Below, piece by piece: positions 33,037 through 40,699 of a stretch of 64,000 nucleotides of DNA (position 1 is its first letter; each line of letters begins with the position of its first letter). Source of the DNA: Romboutsia weinsteinii (GTDB lineage: Bacteria > Bacillota > Clostridia > Peptostreptococcales > Peptostreptococcaceae); contig NZ_NOJY02000008.1 of NCBI RefSeq assembly GCF_002250835.2, positions 1 to 64,000 of the forward strand, in the 5' to 3' direction. The position numbers and the translations under genes are program-made. A model generated the notes under the pieces. It was not told the origin of the DNA, made no database searches, and saw only the letters and a list, made by a program, of their open reading frames with translations.

Positions 33037-33083
33037 TACCGCAAGTTTTGATGCGGTGATCCCGTATTACAAAACTTGCTTTT
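33034..33083 (+). promoter_or_regulatory. Transcription attenuator of the Mef-like gene
   Basis: Terminator stem GCAAGTTTTG (33041-33050) with CAAAACTTGC (33070-33079), then TTTT. A competing stem pairs TAATACCGCA (33034-33043) with TGCGG...TATTA (33052-33069) and shares bases with the terminator arm. Stalling on the leader would cover the left arm and allow read-through. Confidence 0.75.
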
Positions 33084-33123
33084 AATTAAAAAAACAAATT
33101 TTGTAATAATAGGAGATATAAAT

Positions 33124-34332
33124 ATGAATAACAATTGGAAATATAAATTTTTAACAATATGGTTTGGTCAATCAATATCATTTTTAACAAGTGCAGTATT
33201 ACAAATGGCACTAATTTGGCATTTATCTGTAAGCACTGAATCTGCAGCAATTTTATCTTTTGCATCAATAGTAGCATTTTTACCTAATGCTGTATTAGGT
33301 CTTTTTGCTGGTACGTTAGTAGATAGATGGAATAAAAAAATAGCTATGATAGGTGCAGATTTATTTATTGCTACTGTAAGTTTAGCTCTAGCTATATATG
33401 GTTTGTATGCAGAAATTCCAATCTGGCTTGTTCTTGTAATATTATTTGTAAGAAGTATTGGTACATCAATTCATACACCTGCAATTAATGCTGTAACACC
33501 TTTAATTGTTCCAGAAGATAAACTTACTAAATGTTCTGGGTATACTCAAACAGTTCAGTCAATTGGATATATGGCTGGGGTTGCTATTGCTGCAATTCTT
33601 TATCCTATTTGTAGTCTTAGTACTATTGTAATGTTTGATGTGGTCGGTGCAGTATTTGCTTCTATAACAACTTCATTTGTAAAAATACCTTCAAACCCGA
33701 CTGCTCAAAGGCAAGAAAAAACTAATTTATTGTTAGAAATGAAAGAAGGATTTAATGTAATTAGAAAAAATGAAGGTGTATTTGCTCTAATTTGTATAGG
33801 TGCCATATTTATGTTCATTTACTCACCAATAAATGCATTATTCCCATTAATAACCCTAGGTCATTTTAATGGAAGTACAATGCATGCTTCAATTACTGAA
33901 GTAACATTTTCTATAGGTATGCTTATAGGTGGTATGGTTCTTGGAGTATGGGGTGGATTTAAAAATAGAGGATATACTATTGTTTCAGCAATAGCCTTAA
34001 TGGGTGTTGCTATAACATTATCTGGAATTTTACCAAGTAGTGGATTTTGGATATTTGCAGTTTTATGTATAGTAATGGGATTTGCAGTTTCTTTTTATTC
34101 AGGTCCACAAGTTGCTTTAATACAAGAAAAAATTGATATACAGTATCTAGGTAGAGTATTTGGATTTTTCGGTAGTGTAACATCTTTTGCTATGCCAGCA
34201 GGTTTAATTCTTTCAGGATTATTTGCTGATAAACTAGGTGTAAATAACTGGTTTATATTATGCGGTATTGCTTGTATATCTTTAGCTGTGGTTTCGTTAT
34301 GCTTTAAGAGTGTGAGAAATACTAATAAATAG
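33124..34332 (+). CDS. Mef-like MFS efflux transporter
   Basis: A 402-residue, twelve-helix major-facilitator pump. It follows the macrolide exporter Mef(A) closely in pattern: NNWKYKFLTIWFGQSISFLTSA at the start, then VDRWNKKIAMIGADL, SIGTSIHTPAINAVTPLIVPEDKLTKCSGY and DVVGAVFASI. Likely exports 14/15- or 16-membered macrolides. The ATG at 33124 has AGGAG 8 nt upstream. Controlled by the leader attenuator and probably a TetR operator. Exact substrate unproven. Confidence 0.85.
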   Translation: MNNNWKYKFLTIWFGQSISFLTSAVLQMALIWHLSVSTESAAILSFASIVAFLPNAVLGLFAGTLVDRWNKKIAMIGADLFIATVSLALAIYGLYAEIPIWLVLVILFVRSIGTSIHTPAINAVTPLIVPEDKLTKCSGYTQTVQSIGYMAGVAIAAILYPICSLSTIVMFDVVGAVFASITTSFVKIPSNPTAQRQEKTNLLLEMKEGFNVIRKNEGVFALICIGAIFMFIYSPINALFPLITLGHFNGSTMHASITEVTFSIGMLIGGMVLGVWGGFKNRGYTIVSAIALMGVAITLSGILPSSGFWIFAVLCIVMGFAVSFYSGPQVALIQEKIDIQYLGRVFGFFGSVTSFAMPAGLILSGLFADKLGVNNWFILCGIACISLAVVSLCFKSVRNTNK

Positions 34333-34348
34333 AACAAACTAAATTATA

Positions 34349-34400
34349 ACTACGGATGCGATAGCACTAATAAATAGATCTTTTACATCCGTAGTTTTTA
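34349..34400. terminator. Bidirectional terminator
   Basis: ACTACGGATG (34349-34358) pairs with CATCCGTAGT (34386-34395), then TTTT; between convergent pump and repressor genes. Confidence 0.85.
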
Positions 34401-34401
34401 A

Positions 34402-34989
34402 TTATATAGATATTTTTATGCCATTTAAAATTATCTTCAAACCCTTCATAAATTCAACTTCTAAATCTAAATTAGTGTTAACTATTCCTAAATTTCTGAA
34501 AAGGGTATCTGATTCATCTACATTTTCAAAACAAAAGTTTTTTTCATCTGATACAAAAGATAGCACATAATTATTAATTAACGTAGAGCTTATAAATACA
34601 TCTTCTTCCTTTACGCCTAAATTAAGTATTAACTTATTTATATTTTTTATAAGTTCTAGTCTTGAAGGAGTAATAGGAGGTGTCATCTGCATTATTTCAA
34701 CTGAGTCTCTAATTGATTTTAATACTAATCTATATTGAATTATTAAATCAATTAATAAGTCTTCATCAGACTCTTTTGTTGTACTTTGACTAATTTGCTG
34801 ACATATATATTCAGAAATAGAAAGTAGCAGTTCACTTTTATTTTTAAAATGCCAATAAATAGAAGTAGCACTTACATTCAATTTTCTAGCAATTACTCTC
34901 ATAGAAAGCTTATCTATTCCATCTTCATTTAATATATCAATTCCTGTAGATACTATTAAACTTTTTGTTAAACGTATATTTTCATCCAT
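34402..34989 (-). CDS. TetR-family repressor
   Basis: A 195-residue repressor. The N-terminal helix-turn-helix reads LTKSLIVSTGIDILNEDGIDKLSMRVIARKLNVSATSIYWHFKNKSELLLSI (about 5-56), with the class-specific TSIYWHFKNK. The C-terminal ligand domain is divergent. The ATG at 34989 has GGAAGGGTGG upstream; the in-frame ATG at 35010 overlaps it. It lies between two promoters that carry identical ACTTAAC-type palindromes and is the obvious candidate to bind them. Confidence 0.85.
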   Translation of the reverse strand: MDENIRLTKSLIVSTGIDILNEDGIDKLSMRVIARKLNVSATSIYWHFKNKSELLLSISEYICQQISQSTTKESDEDLLIDLIIQYRLVLKSIRDSVEIMQMTPPITPSRLELIKNINKLILNLGVKEEDVFISSTLINNYVLSFVSDEKNFCFENVDESDTLFRNLGIVNTNLDLEVEFMKGLKIILNGIKISI

Positions 34990-35048
34990 CTCTATACCAC
35001 CCTTCCTCATATATATTATTATACCAGAAATTTCAATAATAATTAATA

Positions 35049-35077
35049 TTGCACTTAACAGTGTTAAGTGGTATTAT
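35049..35077 (+). promoter_or_regulatory. Promoter with TetR-type operator (hydrolase unit)
   Basis: TTGCAC (35049-35054), 17-bp spacer, TATTAT (35072-35077). The palindrome ACTTAAC-AGT-GTTAAGT (35053-35069) fills the spacer, as at 32932. Confidence 0.75.
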
Positions 35078-35162
35078 TAGTTTATCGTAATTAGTAAGAA
35101 TTATGATGAAATAAATCTAAGGAACCCAGTTCCTATACTATATTGTTAGGAGATATTTTAAA

Positions 35163-35192
35163 ATGATAATTAAGTTTATGCGCTTACGTTAA
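35163..35192 (+). CDS. Leader peptide MIIKFMRLR
   Basis: Nine codons (ATG 35163, TAA 35190) with AGGAG 9 nt upstream. It ends M-R-L-R-stop, as does the leader at 33010, although the Arg codons differ (CGC/CGT here, AGA there), so the peptide rather than the DNA is conserved. It is 120 nt upstream of the alpha/beta hydrolase start. Confidence 0.85.
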   Translation: MIIKFMRLR

Positions 35193-35196
35193 TTCT

Positions 35197-35262
35197 AGGT
35201 ACATTTCATTTATATTTACCAATTTTGTTTAGATACATTTGGGATATTTGATTGTACCTTTG
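35197..35262 (+). promoter_or_regulatory. Candidate attenuator of the hydrolase gene
   Basis: AGGTACA (35197-35203) pairs with TGTACCT (35253-35259), followed by TTTG; an inner pairing of ACCAA with TTTGGG is also possible. Weaker than the attenuator at 33034, but in the same position relative to its leader. Confidence 0.45.
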
Positions 35263-35312
35263 TAAAAATTTAAAATTAAACATCAAAAAATAAATGAAAA
35301 GAGGAATAAATA

Positions 35313-36170
35313 ATGAATGAAAAAATAACTAGAATTAACGGAATTGATATATGTACAGAAAGTTTTGGAGACTCGTCTAAACCAGCAATCTTATTAATAA
35401 ATGGAGCAACAAACTCTATGGTTTATTGGGATGAAGATTTTTGCAAGCAGTTAGCAGACTCAGGAAGATTTGTTATCAGATTTGATAATAGAGATGTTGG
35501 ACGTTCAACAAATTATGAACCAGGTACATCTAACTATACAGTTACAGATATGGCAAATGATGCACTAGGAATACTTGATGTTTATAATATAGAAAAAGCA
35601 CATATTATAGGAATGTCATTAGGTGGTATGATTGCACAAGTAATAGCTTATAATCACTCTGACAGAGTACTAAGTATGACTAATATGTCATCAAGTCTTT
35701 ACGGATCTGATGAAAGTGAAAGAAACTTACCATCTATAGATGAATGTTTATTTAGCTATTATGCAAAAGGTGCAGAAATTGATTGGACAAACAATAATGA
35801 AGTTATTGACTATTTAGTTGAAGGTGGTAAAATGCTTTGTGGACCAAAGCGTATCTTTGATGAAAATAGAACACGTAAACTAGCTACACAAGATGTTAAT
35901 AGAGTAAATAATATCCTTAGTATGTTTAATCATTCAACTCTAAAAGGTGATGATTTCTATGAGGATAAGATTAAAGAAATAAAGATACCTACGCTTATAA
36001 TTCATGGTACAAATGATGTTATACTTCCTTATGAACATGCATTAGCACTTCATAACGAATTACCTAATTCATCTCTAGTTACTCTTGATGGAGCAGGTCA
36101 TGAGATTAACTTCTCTGACTGGAATACAATGATAGATGCTATCATAGAACATACTTCAAAATATGAGTAA
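35313..36170 (+). CDS. Alpha/beta hydrolase
   Basis: A 285-residue serine hydrolase. The nucleophile elbow is GMSLGG with Ser102; the acid is probably Asp235 (HGTNDVILP) and the base His263 (GAGHEINF). IRFDNRDVGRST is typical of the aclacinomycin-esterase-like group, which includes recently described macrolide esterases. Sharing operator and leader type with a Mef-like pump suggests it may open or modify a macrolide; that activity is inference. RBS AGAGGAA. Confidence 0.82.
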   Translation: MNEKITRINGIDICTESFGDSSKPAILLINGATNSMVYWDEDFCKQLADSGRFVIRFDNRDVGRSTNYEPGTSNYTVTDMANDALGILDVYNIEKAHIIGMSLGGMIAQVIAYNHSDRVLSMTNMSSSLYGSDESERNLPSIDECLFSYYAKGAEIDWTNNNEVIDYLVEGGKMLCGPKRIFDENRTRKLATQDVNRVNNILSMFNHSTLKGDDFYEDKIKEIKIPTLIIHGTNDVILPYEHALALHNELPNSSLVTLDGAGHEINFSDWNTMIDAIIEHTSKYE

Positions 36171-36221
36171 AACTTGTTTTAGAATAAATATTTTAAAATA
36201 GTTAAAATATACTGTATCACT

Positions 36222-36255
36222 AAAAATGGAGGGCAATTACCCTCCATTTTTTAGT
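36222..36255 (+). terminator. Rho-independent terminator
   Basis: AAAATGGAGGG pairs with CCCTCCATTTTTT around CAATTA. Ends the hydrolase unit. Confidence 0.9.
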
Positions 36256-36272
36256 ACTAGATTAAATACTCT

Positions 36273-36424
36273 TCATACTTTATATAACTCTATTTGATTA
36301 CATTCAAGATCAAATAGAGCTATATAATCTATATACCTAAAGTCTAAAACATCTTCATTTTTCTTTATATAAGGTATTATTTTACCTTCTGGATAAGGAA
36401 CCTTTACTTTACATCTGATATGAT
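36273..36424 (-). pseudogene. C-terminal fragment of an unidentified protein
   Basis: The leftward frame reads KVKVPYPEGKIIPYIKKNED, then VLDFRYIDYIALFDLECNQI and ELYKV to a TGA at 36273-36275. It has no start codon and is preceded by a TAA. The composition looks like real coding sequence; family not recognised. Confidence 0.4.
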
Positions 36425-36519
36425 TTTATTTTTGCATAAGAATATAAAATTTTATTAGATATTAAAATGTAGTTATTTATAAAATTTAATAAATTGATAA
36501 AGTTGTATTTTAAAATTAA

Positions 36520-36876
36520 TTAATAATTTAGGGTACAACTTTTTTTATAATCTACAATAGGAATACTAGAGAAAGAACAAAATGGAGTTACAGTTCCTAA
36601 TAGTGCAGAAACAGTTGAACCCGTTATTCCTTTGAATTTAGTTAATATTTTTTTAGTTCTCTCAGGAGGGAAGTAACTTTGTATATATGATATAAAAAAT
36701 ATTAGTACAGATAAAAGTAAAAAAATTTTGATTGTATCATATATGAAAAGCTGAATATCTCCTCCTAATCTAGAAGCTACATCTAGATTTAATACACTTT
36801 CAACAAAGGATGTTACTAAATCTGATAGCCACTTCATACCCAGAACTTGTTCTGTGAAAAATTTAAATATGTCCAT
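36520..36876 (-). pseudogene. Truncated YraQ/ArsP-like permease (second copy)
   Basis: Residues 1-108 match the permease at 19640-20630 closely (MDIFKFFTEQVLGMKWLSDL...PPERTKKILTKFKGITGSTVSALLGTVTPFC), then the frame departs (SFSSIPIVDYKKSCTLNY) and stops. The remaining two-thirds is missing, and the CSCSS motif reads CSFSS. It keeps a normal RBS (GGGAGG), unlike the first copy. Both permease copies in the window are therefore non-functional. Confidence 0.82.
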
Positions 36877-36894
36877 ACGACCTCCCTAAAATAC

Positions 36895-36910
36895 AACAAA
36901 AAAAATTGAT
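36895..36910 (+). promoter_or_regulatory. ArsR-type operator box
   Basis: AACAAAAAAAATTGAT, one mismatch from ATCAA-N6-TTGAT; equivalent to the box at 20652. Confidence 0.6.
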
Positions 36911-36967
36911 GTTAAAAATAAAAAAAGATATTAATTAAACATCAAATTATTATCTAATATTCATTAT

Positions 36968-36983
36968 ATCAATTTTTTTTGAT
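36968..36983 (+). promoter_or_regulatory. ArsR-type operator box
   Basis: ATCAATTTTTTTTGAT, between the second arsR and the truncated permease; equivalent to 20756. Confidence 0.7.
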
Positions 36984-36994
36984 TTGATAACTAT

Positions 36995-37267
36995 TTATAA
37001 AAATAATTTTTGAATTACTTCGTAAGTCAATATTTTAGAAATACTATCTCTATTTACGGAATAATAATTCCATTTTCCTCTAGCAGTTTTGTCTATAAGA
37101 TTTGCTGATAGTAGTAATTTTAAATGGTAAGATAACTTAGATTGAGATATATCAAATATATTTACAAGTTCACAAACACAAACACTTTCAGCAGAATATA
37201 GTTTTTTTAGTATTTCTAGTCTGATAGGATCAGATAAAGCTTTAAATATTAAATCTATGTTATTCAT
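36995..37267 (-). CDS. arsR: ArsR-family metalloregulator (second copy, intact)
   Basis: A 90-residue winged-helix repressor: IFKALSDPIRLEILKKLYSAESVCVCELVNIFDISQSKLSYHLKLLLSANLI. The CVCE metal site (about 29-32) is intact. It is the functional version of the frameshifted gene at 20784-21052, and may now be the only copy able to regulate the shared boxes. RBS GGAGG. Confidence 0.9.
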   Translation of the reverse strand: MNNIDLIFKALSDPIRLEILKKLYSAESVCVCELVNIFDISQSKLSYHLKLLLSANLIDKTARGKWNYYSVNRDSISKILTYEVIQKLFL

Positions 37268-37409
37268 CTTCTACCTCCAATATTATTTATTATTATATCA
37301 AATATTTTATATTCAATGATAAAGTTTTTAACTATAGTTATTAAATTTTATATATTAGTATTAGAAGCTAGTGAAAGTTAAATTATAAGAATATCATAAG
37401 GTTATATAA

Positions 37410-37494
37410 TTTATTCTATATTTAGAAAATGAACTAGAGATACAATAAAACTAAAAAAGGCTACAGAAATTTTAACTACTTATAGAGAGTTATA
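37410..37494 (+). pseudogene. Remnant of a second-copy rightward arsR
   Basis: Just upstream of the phosphoesterase, two frames give FILYLENELEIQ and LKKATEILTTYREL, which match FIELILRNELEKDEI...DIEILKAYKDAG of the arsR at 21281-21667. Stops interrupt both, and the DNA-binding half is gone. It shows that the whole four-gene block was once duplicated. Confidence 0.6.
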
Positions 37495-37533
37495 ACTAAA
37501 TATAAAAAAACTAAGGAGAATATAATAGAGCTT

Positions 37534-38277
37534 ATGAGAATAGCAGTAATTTCAGATATACATAGTAATATATATGCACTTGATGAGGTTTTAATTGATA
37601 TTGAAAAAAGAAGTGTAGACATGATTGTTTGCACAGGTGATTTAGTGGGATATGCTACAAGACCCAATGAGGTAATAGAGACTTTAAGAAAAAACAAAAT
37701 ACTTACTATAATGGGTAACTATGATGATGCAATAGGAAACTCAAAAATAGCATGTGGATGTGACTACCCAAATCCTAAGGATGCTGAAAAGGCAGGGCTT
37801 TCAATGCATTTTACAGGAAGTAATACGAGTGATAAAAATAAAGAATACTTAAGAAGTCTACCTAAGGAAGCAATATTTACTTTTAATAATAAGACAATAA
37901 GATTTGTTTATGGAAGTACAAGATTAATAAATGAATATCTAAAAGAAAACTCTAAAGAAGCTGATGAAGTTATGAATGAGTTAATAGAAGATATATTAGT
38001 TTGTGGACATACTCATATACCATATGCTAAGTATTATGGTGAAAAACTACTAGTAAACGCTGGAAGTGTTGGAAAACCAAAAACTAACAATCCTAATGCT
38101 AACTATGTAATTATAGATATAAAAAATACTGATGAGGAAATTAATAGTTCTTCACATGTTGAGGTTGAAATAGTAGAAGTAGCTTATGATTATGAAAAGA
38201 TGGCAAAAGAAATAGAAGGTGATGAAATACTACCAAATGAATTTGCAAGAATTATAAGAGAGGGTAGTGCTAAATAG
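37534..38277 (+). CDS. Metallophosphoesterase paralogue with His126 to Tyr
   Basis: A 247-residue, gap-free paralogue of the enzyme at 21685. Asp8, His10, Asp36, Asn62, His159 and His161 are kept, but FVHGSTR reads FVYGSTR, so the expected metal ligand His126 is Tyr through a single CAT to TAT change. The protein is probably inactive or altered. RBS AAGGAG. Confidence 0.85.
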   Translation: MRIAVISDIHSNIYALDEVLIDIEKRSVDMIVCTGDLVGYATRPNEVIETLRKNKILTIMGNYDDAIGNSKIACGCDYPNPKDAEKAGLSMHFTGSNTSDKNKEYLRSLPKEAIFTFNNKTIRFVYGSTRLINEYLKENSKEADEVMNELIEDILVCGHTHIPYAKYYGEKLLVNAGSVGKPKTNNPNANYVIIDIKNTDEEINSSSHVEVEIVEVAYDYEKMAKEIEGDEILPNEFARIIREGSAK

Positions 38278-38399
38278 CTATTACATAAGTTAAAATATTA
38301 GTTATTAATTATAAAACTGTAATCTATAATAGTAGAATTTATGGGTATTAATAAAGTCATATAATAAACTACTAATAAATACAGGAGATAACTACTTTG

Positions 38400-38762
38400 A
38401 TGAATAAGAGCGATAGATTAATAATAAATGAGTACAAGAATTACTTTATAAGAAAAACTAGCACAGCAACAATTTACATGGATATTAAAACGATAAATGA
38501 TATAAAATCATATGAGTATTTTGCGGTATCTAGCTTAGAGGACTTAGAAGAATTAAGTACGGAATATAAATTATATGATAGCAGTTACGAAGAATTTAGA
38601 ATAGCGATGGGAAAGTTTGCTTTGGGATTAAGTAAGTCATATAAACTGGGGATAGATATTAAAGATAAGGAAAAATTTATAGATACATTTTTAAATCTTA
38701 ATAGTAGATTTGAAGAATTAGAGCGCAAAAACATAATGAAAGATGCATATGTGTGGAAATAG
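38400..38762 (+). CDS. Hypothetical protein
   Basis: A 120-residue, charged, mostly helical protein with no signal peptide or membrane segment (TINDIKSYEYFAVSSLEDLEELSTEYKLYDSSYEEFRIAMGKFALGLSKSYKLGI). Not recognised. The AGGAG is 12 nt from ATG 38400 and 9 nt from an adjacent TTG 38397, either of which could start it. A strong terminator follows. Confidence 0.6.
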   Translation: MNKSDRLIINEYKNYFIRKTSTATIYMDIKTINDIKSYEYFAVSSLEDLEELSTEYKLYDSSYEEFRIAMGKFALGLSKSYKLGIDIKDKEKFIDTFLNLNSRFEELERKNIMKDAYVWK

Positions 38763-38770
38763 TTATATTT

Positions 38771-38811
38771 AGAGTTCACTATATTTTAATTTATATAGTG
38801 AACTCTTTTTA
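38771..38811 (+). terminator. Rho-independent terminator
   Basis: AGAGTTCACTATAT pairs perfectly with ATATAGTGAACTCT, then T5. Confidence 0.92.
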
Positions 38812-39008
38812 GTTTATATTACATTAGCAAAAACTTTTGATGAATAAAGCAGAGTTATACAAAATATGGAAGTAAGTAAAGTATTCATTGATTAAAAACT
38901 AGAGTAGTTTTTTTGCTTAAAATAATGTATTATAAGTGAGGTAATATACTATGGGGACATTTAGAAATTGATAATATTATTTTGGGGGAATAGATTAGAC
39001 ATGATGAG

Positions 39009-40148
39009 GTGACTGCAATAAAAACAAATATTCTATCAAAAAAGATAAAAAAAGAAAGATTAAAAATCAATAATTTAAATGACTTCAAGAATGCATTAAA
39101 AGAAGAAGGTTATGAAATAGATGATTGCAATGAAGAAGATTTTAAATATGAGATTGCAAGTTATTTTGATGTAGATAATAGTATAGTAGATAATTTGTTT
39201 ACGTGCCTTATAAAAGAAGAAATTGTGTATAGATCAAATAATATTAGAGAGCTATTTGACTATATAAAGAAAATTACTATATTTGAAAGTGAGCACGACA
39301 GATTATGTAAAGAAATAGGGGAAATAAAGACATTAATTATAGATAGAGTTGAATATGAACGAATCCCAAATGCTCAAGAGAACGTAGATGATTTGCTAAA
39401 AGAAATAGAAAAAATATCAAATAAGATTTCTGGAATAATGAGTGAAGAAGATAAAGTTAAGCTAGAAGAATTAGAAGAGGAAATAGATAAGTACTATGTT
39501 TATGCAAAAGATGTTGAGTTGCTAAAAAAAATGATACTTTCAAAAAAAGAAGTTGTAGATGAAGCTTACAACTCTCAATCTAGAGTTAAAACAATATCTA
39601 TAAATATACCAGATAAAATAAATTATGAGTATATTAAATCAAAGAAGGGCTCTGTAGAGTACTATCAATATTTAAATAAAAACATACCTAGAATGAAACG
39701 TTTAATAAAAAATATTAATAAATACATTAAAGTTGAAGAAAAGGAAAATTCAATATTTAAAATAAATCAAAGTGAAGCATTACAAGACTCTATAAATATT
39801 GCAGTTGCAACGTTTAATAGGAAAAAATTTAGAGCAATAAGTGGCAGTAATGAGATAAGTGATTATTGCAAATCACCTCAACGAGACAAGGCTACTTTTA
39901 AGAGTAGAAAAGTTAATAAGTTAGGTCAATTAGGTATAGGATATGATAGAGTTAATGATAGTGAAAAAAAGATATTTGAAGAAATACACAAACAGATAGA
40001 GAATAAAACTTTAAAAAATCATGGGAATCTTGTTTTGTATAGTAAATGGGAGCCATGCCCAAGTTGCTATTTAGTAATTAATCAGTTTTGTAAAAAGCAT
40101 CCAGATATAAATGTACAGGTGAAATATATTAAAAAATATGGTGCATAG
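39009..40148 (+). CDS. Protein with C-terminal toxin-type deaminase domain
   Basis: A 379-residue protein. Residues 1-230 are helical and charged with coiled-coil stretches (about 85-180). The last 120 residues resemble the BURPS668_1122-type nucleic-acid/nucleotide deaminases of polymorphic toxins: AVATFNRKKFRAISG, DSEKKIFEEI (Glu319) and EPCPSC (Cys350, Cys353), the zinc C-x2-C. No signal peptide, WXG or LXG export domain is present, and no obvious immunity gene. The start is uncertain: GTG 39009 lacks a clear RBS and lies beside a tiny ATG frame at 39001. Confidence 0.65.
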   Translation: MTAIKTNILSKKIKKERLKINNLNDFKNALKEEGYEIDDCNEEDFKYEIASYFDVDNSIVDNLFTCLIKEEIVYRSNNIRELFDYIKKITIFESEHDRLCKEIGEIKTLIIDRVEYERIPNAQENVDDLLKEIEKISNKISGIMSEEDKVKLEELEEEIDKYYVYAKDVELLKKMILSKKEVVDEAYNSQSRVKTISINIPDKINYEYIKSKKGSVEYYQYLNKNIPRMKRLIKNINKYIKVEEKENSIFKINQSEALQDSINIAVATFNRKKFRAISGSNEISDYCKSPQRDKATFKSRKVNKLGQLGIGYDRVNDSEKKIFEEIHKQIENKTLKNHGNLVLYSKWEPCPSCYLVINQFCKKHPDINVQVKYIKKYGA

Positions 40149-40179
40149 TAGTTATGATATGTAATATAGTCACGATATA

Positions 40180-40212
40180 AAAACCGTATCACAAAAAAGT
40201 GATACGGTTTTT
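40180..40212. terminator. CCGTATCAC terminator, copy 1
   Basis: AAAACCGTATCAC pairs with GTGATACGGTTTT, then ATATGTAA. Nearly the same hairpin and tail recur at 42436-42466. Confidence 0.88.
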
Positions 40213-40281
40213 ATATGTAAGTTATACTACCTATAAATATAAATATAATGAAAGATATAAAAATAAGATAAAATATTATAG

Positions 40282-40310
40282 TTGACAACGAAACATTGTT
40301 TTGTTAATAT
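40282..40310 (+). promoter_or_regulatory. Promoter with internal operator (ABC exporter)
   Basis: TTGACA (40282-40287), 17 bp, TAATAT (40305-40310), a near-consensus promoter. The spacer contains CGAAACATTGTTTTG (40289-40303), the first of four similar elements. Confidence 0.8.
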
Positions 40311-40322
40311 AAAATTGTTCAG

Positions 40323-40656
40323 TAAAACAATGTTACGAAAAGGGATTTATCTATAAATATTATAGATAAGGTTTTGTAACAATTATTTACTACTGATATA
40401 CGTTATGAAGTAAATAAATAAGCTAAATACAACAGAATTGATAGTATGCTTCTTTATGTTTTATGTAATTAAATAAAAAATTATTAAAAAATATATAGAT
40501 TTAATCAATTTTAAAACGTAACATTGTTTTTGATTTTGAAACTGTGAAGGGAGAGATATATATAATTTTAAATATCATTTGATAAAGTTCAAATGAAAGT
40601 TTGTAGTTAAATGAGAATTAGAGCCTATCTATAACAATGAGTGTAACAATGTTTCG
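40323..40656 (+). promoter_or_regulatory. Three further TetR-type operator elements in a long leader
   Basis: Elements of consensus CGWAACATTGTTWYR occur at 40323-40337 (reverse), 40517-40531 and 40642-40656 (reverse), besides the one at 40289. The half-site WAACATTGTT resembles GTAACA-TGTTAC operators of drug-responsive TetR proteins. A perfect AT-rich stem, TTATCTATAA/TTATAGATAA, lies at 40346-40368. No long reading frame in this 390-nt leader. Confidence 0.6.
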
Positions 40657-40699
40657 GAAGATCTAAATATCAAAATTTTAAATCAAGGAGAATACAAAT

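Noticed and set aside
40611..40634. Small frame MRIRAYL upstream of the ABC exporter, with an R-x-R motif like macrolide leaders
   Set aside because: No ribosome-binding site precedes it and no attenuator is positioned after it; the motif in so short a frame can arise by chance.
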